Origin: Sinomonas mesophila
Lineage (GTDB): Bacteria > Actinomycetota > Actinomycetes > Actinomycetales > Micrococcaceae
Assembly (NCBI RefSeq): GCF_001999765.1
Contig: NZ_KV908329.1
Span: 1 to 34,752, forward strand
DNA length: 34,752 nt
Direction: 5' to 3'
The first letter of the stretch is position 1. The number at the start of each line of letters is the position of its first letter. The position numbers and the translations under genes were made by a program. Shown in pieces: positions 1 through 7,633 of this stretch. The notes beneath the pieces were generated by a model that worked only from the letters and a program-made list of their open reading frames with translations, did no database searches and was not told the origin of the DNA.

Positions 1-582
1 GGCGGCCTCGATCTGGCCCTTGCCCACGGCGGAGAACCCGCCGCGGATGATCTCGGCCATGTACGCGGCCTCGTTCAGCGTCAGGCCCACCAGGGCCGCC
101 GTGATCGGGCCCATGATCGCGTTCGTGTCCACGGCCACGCCGAGGTCCGTGAAGGGGATCCCGATCCGCAGGTCCGGGTAGAGGGCGGAGATGTTGAACC
201 AGAAGATCAGCTGCACGAGCACCGGGGTGCCGCGGAACAGCGTGATGTAGAGGCTCGCGGCGATGGAGACCGGCTTCACGTGCGAGGAGCGCATGACCGC
301 CAGGGCCAGGCCGAGCAGCGTGCCCAGGGCCATGCTCGCGACCGTGAGGAAGATCGTGAGCATGAGCCCTCGCAGGATGGACTCCGCGAAGAAGTACTTC
401 CCGACCACGCCCCACTTGAAGTTCGGGTTCGTCAGGACCGAGGCCAGGATCCCGATCCCGAGCAGGATGCCGAAGGCCCATCCCGCGTACTCGGACGGAG
501 TCCGCAGCCGGATCCGCGGCTTGAGCGCCGAAGCCGACGCGCTCGCCGTGGGTTCGCTTCCGCGACTGATGGTTTCCAGCAT
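1..582 (-). CDS. Amino-acid ABC transporter permease (partial)
   Basis: Inner-membrane permease of a polar amino-acid ABC importer of the HisM/GlnP type. The start is the ATG at 582, preceded by the ribosome-binding sequence AAGGGACG, 9 bp after the stop of the binding-protein gene; the 3' end is cut by the window edge after 194 codons. The visible part has a cytoplasmic N-terminus rich in Ser/Ala, a first membrane segment (about residues 35-50), then the conserved order LRGLMLTIFLTVASM, TLFRGTPVLVQLIFWFN and LNEAAYMAEIIRGG, and reaches the EAA-loop region (SAVGKGQIEAA) that contacts the ATPase. The TLFRGTP and EIIRGG blocks are diagnostic for this family. The ATPase gene probably follows outside the window. 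The family is clear; the substrate within polar amino acids, opines or polyamines cannot be told. Confidence 0.93.
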   Translation of the reverse strand, partial: MLETISRGSEPTASASASALKPRIRLRTPSEYAGWAFGILLGIGILASVLTNPNFKWGVVGKYFFAESILRGLMLTIFLTVASMALGTLLGLALAVMRSSHVKPVSIAASLYITLFRGTPVLVQLIFWFNISALYPDLRIGIPFTDLGVAVDTNAIMGPITAALVGLTLNEAAYMAEIIRGGFSAVGKGQIEAA

Positions 583-591
583 GGACGTCCC

Positions 592-1515
592 TTAGTTGAG
601 CTTGGCGTCGGTGATGGCGCCGGACTCAAGACCCCAGGTCTTGAGGGAATCCTTGTACTCCGGGGTGCCGAGGATCGACTGGATCGCGGCCTGCATGGCC
701 GGGACGAGCGGGGAGTCCTTCTTGATGCCGATCGCCGTCACGTCGCTCGAGCCGACGTTGACCCGGCCGATGATGGTGAAGCTGTCCGGCTGCTGCTTGG
801 CGGCCCAGCCGAGCGAGGTCGTGTCGTAGAGGATGCCGTCGATCCGCTTGGCGTGCAGCTGGGTCAGCGCCTCCTGGACGTTGGGCAGCGTCACGGCGTT
901 GATGTCCGGCTGGCCCTTGGAGGTGCAGGTCTGCTCGTTCAGGGCCGGGAGGCGCTTGAGTTGGCCGGTGGAGCCCTGGGTGACGGCGATGTTCTTCCCG
1001 CACAGGTTCTCGACCGTGAGGTTCTGCGGGTTGCCCGCCGCCGCGGCCACGGAGGTGCCGGCCTTGAAGTAGTCGATCATGTCCAGGACCTTGAGGCGCT
1101 CCTCGGTCTTGGACATGGTCGTGGCGGTGAAGTCGAAGCGGTTGCCGTCGAGGCCCGGGATGATCGTGTCGAACTTCGTGTCCACGAACTTCAGGTCCAG
1201 GTCCAGCTTCTTGGCGATGAGCCGGGCGATGTCCGGGTTGAGCCCGATCGGGGTCTGGTTGTCCTCGGCGAGGAAGGTCGTCGGCGGGTAGTGCAGGTCC
1301 ATCGCGACCGTGAGCTCGCCCTTGTCCTTGTACGACTGCGGCAGGAGGCTCACAGCCTTGGCGTCCGCCTGGACGCCCTCCGAGATGTCCCGCGTGTTGT
1401 TCGTGAGGCTCTCTGACGTTGCCGGCGCGCTGGCGGCCTGGCTGCCGCAGGCGCTCAGGGCCAGAACCGCGGCCAGGGCCGCCGTTGCGGCATGAACCTT
1501 GTTAATCTTCTTCAC
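592..1515 (-). CDS. Polar amino-acid ABC transporter substrate-binding lipoprotein
   Basis: Extracytoplasmic solute-binding protein of family 3 (SBP_bac_3), delivering a polar amino acid or related amine to the adjacent permease. The chosen start is the GTG at 1515 because GAAGGGAAG sits about 5 nt upstream; an in-frame TTG at 1530 would overlap that ribosome-binding site. The N-terminus is a lipoprotein signal: Lys-rich start, hydrophobic stretch and lipobox LSAC, so the mature protein is anchored by a diacylglyceryl Cys. Further on, DLHYPPTTFL, LNPDIARLIAKKL, FDFTATTMSKTEER and AVTQGSTGQLKR are typical family-3 ligand-site blocks. It is the first gene of the cassette, read from the TTGACA promoter at 1655-1683. 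About 307 residues, normal for the family. The divergent FAD amine oxidase suggests an amine or amino acid ligand; that is inference. Confidence 0.93.
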   Translation of the reverse strand: MKKINKVHAATAALAAVLALSACGSQAASAPATSESLTNNTRDISEGVQADAKAVSLLPQSYKDKGELTVAMDLHYPPTTFLAEDNQTPIGLNPDIARLIAKKLDLDLKFVDTKFDTIIPGLDGNRFDFTATTMSKTEERLKVLDMIDYFKAGTSVAAAAGNPQNLTVENLCGKNIAVTQGSTGQLKRLPALNEQTCTSKGQPDINAVTLPNVQEALTQLHAKRIDGILYDTTSLGWAAKQQPDSFTIIGRVNVGSSDVTAIGIKKDSPLVPAMQAAIQSILGTPEYKDSLKTWGLESGAITDAKLN

Positions 1516-1654
1516 GATGCTTCCCTTCAAATGGCGTCAGCACTTTGGGTGGGCCAGCCCCCTCGAGGAGTCTTCCTTGAGGCCGTGAGAGGAACGGACG
1601 CAACCCTGCGCTGGGTACTCATGTGACCTGCATCTCGCTGCCGGCTCTGATGCA

Positions 1655-1683
1655 ATCCAACCTGCGCCTCTGCGATTTGTCAA
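1655..1683 (-). promoter_or_regulatory. Promoter of the ABC cassette
   Basis: On the minus strand a consensus -35 box TTGACA (1678-1683) is followed by a 17-bp spacer and a -10-like TTGGAT (1655-1660). It points at the binding-protein gene and leaves a leader of about 130 nt. Confidence 0.6.
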
Positions 1684-1700
1684 CAGTTGAGCAGTTGAAC
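1680..1700. promoter_or_regulatory. Putative operator between divergent promoters
   Basis: The palindrome TCAACAGTTGA (1680-1690) overlaps the -35 box of the ABC promoter, and its right half AGTTGA is repeated 8 bp further on (1693-1698). Both copies lie between the two divergent -35 boxes, where one regulator could control both promoters. The ROK-type regulator encoded at 3136 is the nearest candidate, but no binding is shown by the sequence. Confidence 0.4.
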
Positions 1701-1707
1701 GCCGCCA

Positions 1708-1737
1708 TTGACAGCCAAACCACCACGCTTCTAGAGT
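1708..1737 (+). promoter_or_regulatory. Promoter of the FAD oxidoreductase
   Basis: Consensus -35 TTGACA (1708-1713), 18-bp spacer, -10 TAGAGT (1732-1737). Transcription would begin near 1744, which makes the in-frame GTG at 1745 an unlikely translation start and supports the GTG at 1838. Confidence 0.6.
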
Positions 1738-1837
1738 CAAATGAGTGAGGCGGCCGCCCGGATGTGCCCCGCCACCGTTCGCCACCCCGCACAGCCATGC
1801 CTTCGGGACCTGGTCGAGGCGAGAAAGGCCCTCCTTC

Positions 1838-3115
1838 GTGAAACTCACCCCGTACTGGCTGGACACAGCCGAGCCTTCCGGTGACTACCGGCGCACCCCG
1901 GTGCCCGAGACTGTCGACGTCGCGATCATCGGCGCCGGGTTCACCGGCCTCTCCGCTGCGCTCGAGTTCGCGAAGCAGGGCGCGAGCGTTGCGGTCTTGG
2001 AACGCCACACCGTCGGCTGGGGGGCCTCCGGCCGCAACGGCGGGATGGCCACCACAGGTCTGGCCATCGGCTTCAGCACCGCCGTGAAGCGGTACGGCGA
2101 GGCCCGCGCCGTGGAGTACTTCCGCGAGTACAACGACGCGATCGAGACGATCGAGAAGCTCGTCGCCGACTACGCGATCGACTGCAACTTCAACCGCTTC
2201 GGCAAGCTCTCGCTCGCCTACCACGAGTCCCACAACGAGGGATTCCGGAAGTCCCAGGAGCTCCTGGCCAAGCTCGTGGACCACCACGTCATGGTGATCC
2301 CGAAGTCCGAGATCCACAGCGAGATCGGCACCGACTTCTACCAGGGCGCCATGATGGACCCGCTCGGCGCCGGGCTGCACGTGGGCAAGTTCGCCCACGG
2401 CCTCGCCGGGGCGGCCATTGGGGCCGGCGCGGTGGTCTGCGAGGACGCCCGCGTGACCGAGCTCAAGCGCATCAGCGGCACCGTCCACCACGTGCACACC
2501 ACGCGCGGGATCACCCGGGCCAAGCAGGTCCTTGTCGCGACAAGCGGCTACACCGGCAGCGTCACCCCGTGGCTGCAGCGCCGCGTGATCCCGGTGGGCA
2601 GCTTCATCATCGTCACCGAGCCGCTGCCCGAGGACGTGGTGAACCGCATCCTGCCGAACCGGCGGATGGCCTCGGACAGCAAGATGCTCACCTACTACTT
2701 CCGGATCACCCCGGACAACCGGCTCCTGTTCGGCGGCCGCGCCCGGTTCGCGCTCTCGAGCCCGGACTCGGACGTCAAGAGCGGCGAGATCCTGCGCAAG
2801 GCCATGCTCGAGCTCTTCCCCTACCTCTCGGGCGTCCGCGTGGACTACACGTGGGGCGGGCTCGTGGACCTCTCGATGGACCAGATGGTCCACGCCGGCG
2901 AGCACGACGGGCTCTTCTACACGCTCAACTACAGCGGCCACGGGGTCCAGATGGCCGCGCACATGGGCAAGCGGATGGCGCACTACATGGGCGGAGACAA
3001 GTCCGCAAACGTCTGGGGCGACCTCAAGAACCCGCCCGTGCCCGGCCACTTCGGCCCGCCGTGGTTCCTGCCCTTCATCGGCGCAGCAGCCAAGATCATC
3101 GACCGGATCAAGTAG
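1838..3115 (+). CDS. FAD-dependent amine/amino-acid oxidoreductase (PuuB/DadA-like)
   Basis: DAO-family flavoprotein oxidase or dehydrogenase, probably oxidising an amine or amino acid imported by the neighbouring ABC system. The start is the GTG at 1838 with GAGAAAGG 9 nt upstream; an upstream GTG at 1745 would add 31 residues but lies at the predicted transcription start. The protein (425 residues) opens with KLTPYWLD, as in gamma-glutamylputrescine oxidases, then has the FAD-binding GAGFTGL (GxGxxG at 32-37), the VGWGASGRNGG block that packs on the flavin, and a C-terminal YSGHGVQMAAHMGK FAD-closing motif. No transmembrane segment or signal peptide. It is followed after 20 bp by the ROK-type regulator on the same strand and is probably cotranscribed with it. 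The family is firm; the substrate is not established. Confidence 0.9.
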   Translation: MKLTPYWLDTAEPSGDYRRTPVPETVDVAIIGAGFTGLSAALEFAKQGASVAVLERHTVGWGASGRNGGMATTGLAIGFSTAVKRYGEARAVEYFREYNDAIETIEKLVADYAIDCNFNRFGKLSLAYHESHNEGFRKSQELLAKLVDHHVMVIPKSEIHSEIGTDFYQGAMMDPLGAGLHVGKFAHGLAGAAIGAGAVVCEDARVTELKRISGTVHHVHTTRGITRAKQVLVATSGYTGSVTPWLQRRVIPVGSFIIVTEPLPEDVVNRILPNRRMASDSKMLTYYFRITPDNRLLFGGRARFALSSPDSDVKSGEILRKAMLELFPYLSGVRVDYTWGGLVDLSMDQMVHAGEHDGLFYTLNYSGHGVQMAAHMGKRMAHYMGGDKSANVWGDLKNPPVPGHFGPPWFLPFIGAAAKIIDRIK

Positions 3116-3135
3116 TCCAGAGACAGGGTTGGCCT

Positions 3136-4263
3136 ATGGGCGGTAGTCCCGCAGCACGTGGCTACAACAAGGCGGCGGTCCTCGATGCAGTCCTTTCTGA
3201 GGCTCCCCTCACGCGCAGCAGGGTGATCGAGCTAACGCGCCTGAGCCAGGCGACGGTATCCCGGAAGGTGGACGAGCTCCGTCTCGACGGATTCGTGGTC
3301 GAGCAGGGAGTCGATGAGATGGTGGGCCGGGGCCGGCGTTCCACGTATCTGGATGTGCCCCGCACGGCGGGGCACATCGTCGGCATCGCCTTCGGGGCGC
3401 AGACGACGGGTGTCCTCGTCACCGACCTGAGGGGGCGTGAGATCACCCATGCCGTCGTTCCCAGCATCGAGGGCGGGGACATCGAGTCCACTGTCGAGTG
3501 GTTGGCGGACCTGGTGGGGGAGACCACGGAGTCTGCCGAGGGACCGCTGCGCCAGGTCGTGGCCGCGGTGCCCGGCCGCCTCCGGAACGGCTCTGCCGTA
3601 CACACGACCCCAGAGCCACGCCAGATCTTCCTTGATTCCCGTTTCAAGAATGCTCTTCAGGATCGACTGAAGGCTCCCGTCCAACTGGACAGCGACGCCA
3701 ACGCATCCCTGCGGGGCATCCTCAAGGACGATGCCCACATCGGGAACGCTGCGCTCTTCATGCTCAGTTCGGCGCTGAACTTCGCAAGCTGCACCGATCA
3801 CCAGATCAGCCAGGGGCGCACGCCGGCCTTCGGGGACCTCGGCGTCCTCTCCTCAGGGGTCGGCAGCGAGACCCTCGACGGGCTGCTGAGCGGCAAGGGC
3901 CTGCTGCGGTTCGCCCAAGCCCGCGGACTGGAGCTGGAGCGCATCGATGCCCTCTGGTCCGAGCCGCAGGAGGCGCCGTCCCTCCCGGAGGTCGTGGAGG
4001 CGTTCACGACGGCGATCGTCACGGCCGTGAGTGCCGTTGCGGTGACGCTGGACCCCGAGTCCGTCTATTTCGTGGGTCGCTTGAGTCCGCTCGCCGAGGA
4101 AGTCCTCCCCGAGGCGCGCAGGAGACTGGAGCAGAGCCTTCCCAGTGCCCCGGAGATCAGAGTGGTGCCGCAGGTCATCGGCCTCTCGGTGGCCCGAGGG
4201 GCGGCCTACGCCGGACAGGCATTGGGCCAGGCCCGGCTCCGGGACGGCATCCTCGGGGCCTGA
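3136..4263 (+). CDS. ROK-family transcriptional regulator
   Basis: Transcriptional regulator of the NagC/XylR (ROK) type, 375 residues. Residues about 8-65 form a MarR-like winged helix (NKAAVLDAVL, then LSQATVSRKVDELRLDGFV as recognition helix). The rest is an ROK-like ATPase fold beginning HIVGIAFGAQTTGVLVTDLRG. The zinc motif CxCGxxGCxE usual in ROK proteins is absent: the corresponding stretch (FGDLGVLSSGVGSETLDGLL) has no cysteine, so it may not bind a sugar in the standard way. The ATG at 3136 has only a weak AGGG upstream, suggesting dependence on translation of the preceding oxidoreductase 20 bp away. Probable local regulator of the oxidoreductase and the divergent ABC cassette (inference from position). 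A strong hairpin at 4297-4328 ends the unit. Confidence 0.85.
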   Translation: MGGSPAARGYNKAAVLDAVLSEAPLTRSRVIELTRLSQATVSRKVDELRLDGFVVEQGVDEMVGRGRRSTYLDVPRTAGHIVGIAFGAQTTGVLVTDLRGREITHAVVPSIEGGDIESTVEWLADLVGETTESAEGPLRQVVAAVPGRLRNGSAVHTTPEPRQIFLDSRFKNALQDRLKAPVQLDSDANASLRGILKDDAHIGNAALFMLSSALNFASCTDHQISQGRTPAFGDLGVLSSGVGSETLDGLLSGKGLLRFAQARGLELERIDALWSEPQEAPSLPEVVEAFTTAIVTAVSAVAVTLDPESVYFVGRLSPLAEEVLPEARRRLEQSLPSAPEIRVVPQVIGLSVARGAAYAGQALGQARLRDGILGA

Positions 4264-4296
4264 CCGGCCCCCCAGTCGGCACGTCAACGCTCCCCC

Positions 4297-4328
4297 GAAG
4301 GCCCCGGTCCTCGCGGACCGGGGCCTTC
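4297..4328. terminator. Bidirectional terminator hairpin
   Basis: Perfect 14-bp inverted repeat, GAAGGCCCCGGTCC (4297-4310) and its complement (4315-4328), with the 4-nt loop TCGC. It lies between two convergent genes, the ROK regulator and the MFS transporter, and can serve both strands. Confidence 0.85.
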
Positions 4329-4348
4329 CGTCATACCGAACGAGCGGA

Positions 4349-5722
4349 TCAGTGCCCGACCGGCGCGTCCTCCTTCGCGAGCAGCTCGTCCGACTTGGCA
4401 CCCTTGAAGTACTTCGTCGCGAAGAACATGGCCGCCGCAAGGAAGGCGAAGACACCGAGGGAGACGACGCCCCACGTTCCCGAGGCCGTGGGGACCGCGC
4501 CGTTGATGCCCGTGCGCATGATCGGGGCGACGAAGCCGCCGAGGTTGCCGAGCGAGTTGATGAGGCCGATGCCGGCCGCGGCCGCGGAACCGGTGAGGAA
4601 CGCCGTCGGGTAGGCCCAGGTGATCGGGCCGACGGTCAGGAAGCTCGCGACGGCGAAGGTGATGCAGGCGATGCCGAGGATCGGCTGGCCGTTGGCACCG
4701 GCCCACGCGGAGCCGAGGATGAAGACACCCGTCAGGACGTAGCACATGGTCCCCCAGGTGCGGCGGCGCAGGACCGTGTTGGCCGCCCGCCCGAGGAAGT
4801 AGCAGGCGAAGAGGCCCACGAGCCACGGGATGGCCGAGACGACGCCGACCTCCCAGCCGACCTTCTTCCCCAGGAGCGAGGCGACCTGCTGCGGCAGGTA
4901 GAACGTGGTGCCGTACACGGCGATCTGGAGGCAGAAGTAGATGACCGTGAAGTACCACACCTTCCAGTTGGCCATGGCGGCCCAGATGCCGCGCGGGCCG
5001 TCCTGGCTGCGGATCGCGTCCTCGGCGGCCATCGCGTTCTGAAGGGCATTCTTCTGGCTGTCGTCGAGGAACGTGGCCTGCTGCGGGCTGTTGGTGAGGA
5101 AGTACAGGGCGGCGATGCCGGCCACGACCGCCAGCATGCCCTCGACGAAGAACATGACCTGCCAGCCCTGCCACGCGGTCGCGTCACCGAGGGCGATGAG
5201 GCCGCCCGAGAGCGGGGCGCCGAGCATCTGCGAGAACGGCTGGGCGAGGTAGAACAGGGCGAACATCTCGACGCGGACCTTGTTCGGGAACCAGGCGGCG
5301 AGGTACATGATGACGCCCGGGAAGAGGCCCGCCTCGGTCACGCCGAGGAGGAACCGCAGGACGATGAACATCGTCTCGTCGGTGACGAACGCGAAGGCCG
5401 CCGCGACGAGGCCCCATGTCACGGCGATGCGGGCGAGCCAGAACTTGGCGCCGAACTTCTTCAGGAGCAGGTTCGAGGGGATTTCGAAGATGGCGTAGCC
5501 GATGAAGAAGATGCCGGCGCCGAGGGCGAAGGCGCCATCCGAGACGCCGCGGTCGACCTTGAGCGCGGCCTCGGCGAAGCCGACGTTCGTGCGGTCCAGG
5601 AACGCGACGAAGTACAGGATGATCAGCATGGGCATCAGGTGCTTGGCGGCCTTCTTGATGGCCGTTGTGAGCGCCGGGTCCATGCCTACCGTCGGGGCGA
5701 GACGGGTCGGGGACGTGGTCAT
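4349..5722 (-). CDS. MFS transporter, anion:cation symporter (ACS) family
   Basis: Twelve-helix major facilitator, 457 residues, of the ACS family that imports organic anions such as sugar acids, tartrate, hydroxy-acids or aromatic acids. The signature YFVAFLDRTNVGFA in helix 1 and LLLKKFGAKFWLARI at the helix 2-3 loop are typical, as is GLFPGVIMYLAAWFP in helix 4; a cytoplasmic loop around residues 200-235 (DDSQKNALQ) separates the two six-helix halves. The ATG at 5722 has AAAGGAG 7 nt upstream. It is the last gene of a five-gene minus-strand operon with an isomerase/epimerase, two NAD-dependent dehydrogenases and a 34-residue membrane peptide, so it most likely imports the compound those enzymes break down. 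The substrate is not identifiable. Confidence 0.92.
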   Translation of the reverse strand: MTTSPTRLAPTVGMDPALTTAIKKAAKHLMPMLIILYFVAFLDRTNVGFAEAALKVDRGVSDGAFALGAGIFFIGYAIFEIPSNLLLKKFGAKFWLARIAVTWGLVAAAFAFVTDETMFIVLRFLLGVTEAGLFPGVIMYLAAWFPNKVRVEMFALFYLAQPFSQMLGAPLSGGLIALGDATAWQGWQVMFFVEGMLAVVAGIAALYFLTNSPQQATFLDDSQKNALQNAMAAEDAIRSQDGPRGIWAAMANWKVWYFTVIYFCLQIAVYGTTFYLPQQVASLLGKKVGWEVGVVSAIPWLVGLFACYFLGRAANTVLRRRTWGTMCYVLTGVFILGSAWAGANGQPILGIACITFAVASFLTVGPITWAYPTAFLTGSAAAAGIGLINSLGNLGGFVAPIMRTGINGAVPTASGTWGVVSLGVFAFLAAAMFFATKYFKGAKSDELLAKEDAPVGH

Positions 5723-5787
5723 GTCCGCTCTCCTTTGAGGGGGATGCCTGAGTGGAGGGTAGGGCAGAGGTGGATTGAAGGACGGGT

Positions 5788-5892
5788 CTAGCCGATGAGG
5801 GCCGGGACGATCTGGGCGGCGCCCACGGCGACGAGGATGAGGCCGACGGCGAGGAAGACGATCCTCCCCGCCGACCAGCGGCGGGCGCCCAT
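5788..5892 (-). CDS. 34-residue single-pass membrane peptide
   Basis: Short reading frame starting with ATG at 5892, which overlaps the TGA stop of the SDR gene (TGATG), so translation is probably coupled. The product begins MGARRWSAGR, a basic cytoplasmic-type start, and continues with one hydrophobic helix of about 22 residues (IVFLAVGLILVAVGAAQIV) before a short end and TAG at 5788. It fits the only gap in the operon, 65 bp before the MFS start. Many transporters have such small helper subunits, and I infer a role in stabilising or modulating the MFS protein or in membrane attachment of the pathway. No family is recognised. The overlap, the hydrophobic design and the position argue for a real gene; a chance reading frame in GC-rich DNA remains possible. 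Confidence 0.55.
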   Translation of the reverse strand: MGARRWSAGRIVFLAVGLILVAVGAAQIVPALIG

Positions 5893-6662
5893 CAGTGCAT
5901 ATAGAGGCCGCCGTCGACGTTCAGGGTCTGGCCCGTCACGAAGCCCGCGTCCTCGCTGATGAGGTAGTGGATGGCGGCGGCGATGTCCCGCGGAGTGCCG
6001 ATGCGCGGCAGCACGCCGTCGGCCGCCATCTTCTCCTTCCGCTCGTCGGTGAGCGTGCCGCCCATGATGTCAGTGTCGATCGGGCCGGGCGAGACCGCGT
6101 TGACCGTGACGCCCTGGTGGCCGAGCTCGCGGGCGAGGCTGCGCGTGAAGCCCACGACGCCGGCCTTGGCCGCCGAGTACGCCGTCTTGGAGAAAGTCCC
6201 GCCGCCGCGCTGGGCGCTCACCGAGGAGAGGCTCACCACGCGGCCGACGCCGTGCCGCACCATGGTCTCCACCGCTCGCTTGGTCGTGTGGTGCACGCCG
6301 TGGAGGTTGATGTCGATGACGCGGTGCCACTCATCGGCGGTGACGTCGAGGTAGCCCACGGGCGAGGAGACGCCGGCGAGGTTGACGACGGCGACGAGCT
6401 GCGGGAGCTCGGCCTCGAGCGCGTCGAACGCGGCGCGGACCTGGGCCTCGTCGGCGACGTTCGCCCCGGCGCCGGCGGCGGCGACGCCGTGCTTCTCGGC
6501 GATCTCGGCGGCGACCTTCTGCGAGGCCTCGGCGTCGAGGTCGAGGATGCCGACGCTCCAGCCCCGCTCGGCGAGGTAGTGGGCGGCGTAGCGGCCGATA
6601 CCGCGCGGCGAGGCGGCGCCGGTCAAGATGACGCTGCGGTCCTTGGGAAACGAGGAGGTCAT
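5892..6662 (-). CDS. SDR-family NAD(P)-dependent oxidoreductase
   Basis: Classical short-chain dehydrogenase of 256 residues, FabG-like, expected to be a cytoplasmic tetramer that interconverts an alcohol and a ketone. The cofactor motif TGAASPRGIG is at residues 14-23, NLAG at 94-97, catalytic Ser 147 (LSSVSA), Tyr 162 and Lys 166 (YSAAK), and the C-terminal GQTLNVDGG block is intact. Asp 41 at the end of the second strand (ILDLD) favours NAD over NADP. The start ATG is 8 bp after the stop of the preceding dehydrogenase, and its own stop overlaps the start of the 34-residue peptide. In this operon it probably oxidises a hydroxyl group of the imported sugar-acid-like substrate; the exact step is unknown. 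Confidence 0.92.
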   Translation of the reverse strand: MTSSFPKDRSVILTGAASPRGIGRYAAHYLAERGWSVGILDLDAEASQKVAAEIAEKHGVAAAGAGANVADEAQVRAAFDALEAELPQLVAVVNLAGVSSPVGYLDVTADEWHRVIDINLHGVHHTTKRAVETMVRHGVGRVVSLSSVSAQRGGGTFSKTAYSAAKAGVVGFTRSLARELGHQGVTVNAVSPGPIDTDIMGGTLTDERKEKMAADGVLPRIGTPRDIAAAIHYLISEDAGFVTGQTLNVDGGLYMH

Positions 6663-6670
6663 GATGTCCT

Positions 6671-7633
6671 TCAGTTCTCGGGGTGGATGGGGGCGGGGCC
6701 CAGCTCGTCCATGAGCTTCTTCATGGCGACGTAGGCCCGGTTGCGGTAGGTGACGAGCTCGGGGGTGCGCTCGGCGGGGACGTCGAGGTAGCCGGCGCCG
6801 GTCTTGGTGCCGAACTTGCCGGCCTCGACGAGCTCCTTGAGCGACTCCGGGGTCGCGAAGCGCTCGGGCCAGCGGGTCTGGAGGGACGCGTAGCAGAACG
6901 AGTAGACGTCCAGGCCGGCCATGTCCGCGATCGCGAAGGGCCCGAAGAACGGCAGGCGGAAGCCGAAGGTGGTCCGGACGATCGTGTCGATGTCCTCAGG
7001 CGTCGCGATGCCCTCCTCGACGATCTGGGTCGCCTCGTGGAAGAGCGCGTACTGGAGCCGGTTGAGGACGAACCCCGTGGCGTCCTTGACCCGCGCTGTC
7101 TCCTTCCCTGTCGCGGCGACGATCCGCTCCACGAGGGGGATCACGCCGTCGTCCGTCCCCCCATGCGGGATGAGCTCGACGCCGGGGATGAACGGCGCGG
7201 GGTTGGAGAAGTGCACGCCGAGGAAGCGTTCGGGCCGCTCGACGGCCTCGGCGAGCGAGGCGATGAGGATCGTCGAGGTGTTCGAGCCGATGACGGCGTC
7301 CGGCCGCGCGGCGGCGCTGATCCGGCGCAGCGTCTCGTGCTTGATCTCGATCTTCTCGGGGACGGCCTCCTCGATGAAGTCGGCCCCGGCGACTGCCTCC
7401 TCGATCGAGGCGGCGGGCGTGAGGTTCGCGGCGATGCGCTCGACGGCGTCGGCCGGGAAGAGCCCGTCCGCGACGAACTCGCGGGCCTCGTCGAGGAGGC
7501 GCTCGTGGTTCTTCCGGGCGATCTCCTCCGAGACGTCGGCGATCCGGACCGTGGCCCCGGAGAGGGCGAGGACCTGGGCGATCCCGCCGCCCATGTAGCC
7601 GGAGCCGATGACGGCGATGGTCAGGTCAGTCAT
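6671..7633 (-). CDS. 3-hydroxyacyl-CoA dehydrogenase-family protein (L-gulonate 3-dehydrogenase-like)
   Basis: NAD-dependent dehydrogenase of the 3HCDH fold, 320 residues, as in bacterial 3-hydroxybutyryl-CoA dehydrogenase and in the lambda-crystallin/L-gulonate 3-dehydrogenase and carnitine dehydrogenase branches. GSGYMGGG (10-17) binds NAD, Asp 33 follows strand 2, NTST (118-121) includes the catalytic-site Ser, GVHFSNPAP carries catalytic His 141, Glu 153 completes the His-Glu pair, and Asn 191 lies in GFVLNRLQ. The C-terminal domain has FGFRLPFFGPFAIADMAGLD and GKFGTKTGAGYLD, typical of the family. Its ATG overlaps the stop of the upstream isomerase gene by 4 bp (ATGA). No thiolase or CoA ligase is nearby, so a small hydroxy-acid substrate seems likelier than an acyl-CoA; that is inference. 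Confidence 0.88.
   Translation of the reverse strand: MTDLTIAVIGSGYMGGGIAQVLALSGATVRIADVSEEIARKNHERLLDEAREFVADGLFPADAVERIAANLTPAASIEEAVAGADFIEEAVPEKIEIKHETLRRISAAARPDAVIGSNTSTILIASLAEAVERPERFLGVHFSNPAPFIPGVELIPHGGTDDGVIPLVERIVAATGKETARVKDATGFVLNRLQYALFHEATQIVEEGIATPEDIDTIVRTTFGFRLPFFGPFAIADMAGLDVYSFCYASLQTRWPERFATPESLKELVEAGKFGTKTGAGYLDVPAERTPELVTYRNRAYVAMKKLMDELGPAPIHPEN

Noticed and set aside
280-1416. Plus-strand open frame of 378 codons opposite the ABC genes
   Set aside because: Arg/Gly/Asp-rich shadow of the binding-protein gene, with no ribosome-binding site or recognisable motif.
1745-1837. N-terminal extension of the FAD oxidoreductase from the GTG at 1745
   Set aside because: It coincides with the predicted transcription start and its translation is unconserved; GTG 1838 has a ribosome-binding site and the family's usual opening.
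1619-3049. Minus-strand frame of 476 codons opposite the FAD oxidoreductase
   Set aside because: His/Val/Arg-rich shadow; the plus strand has clear FAD motifs and a promoter.
4145-5791. Plus-strand open frame of 548 codons
   Set aside because: Charged low-complexity translation directly opposite the well-supported MFS gene; runs through a terminator hairpin.
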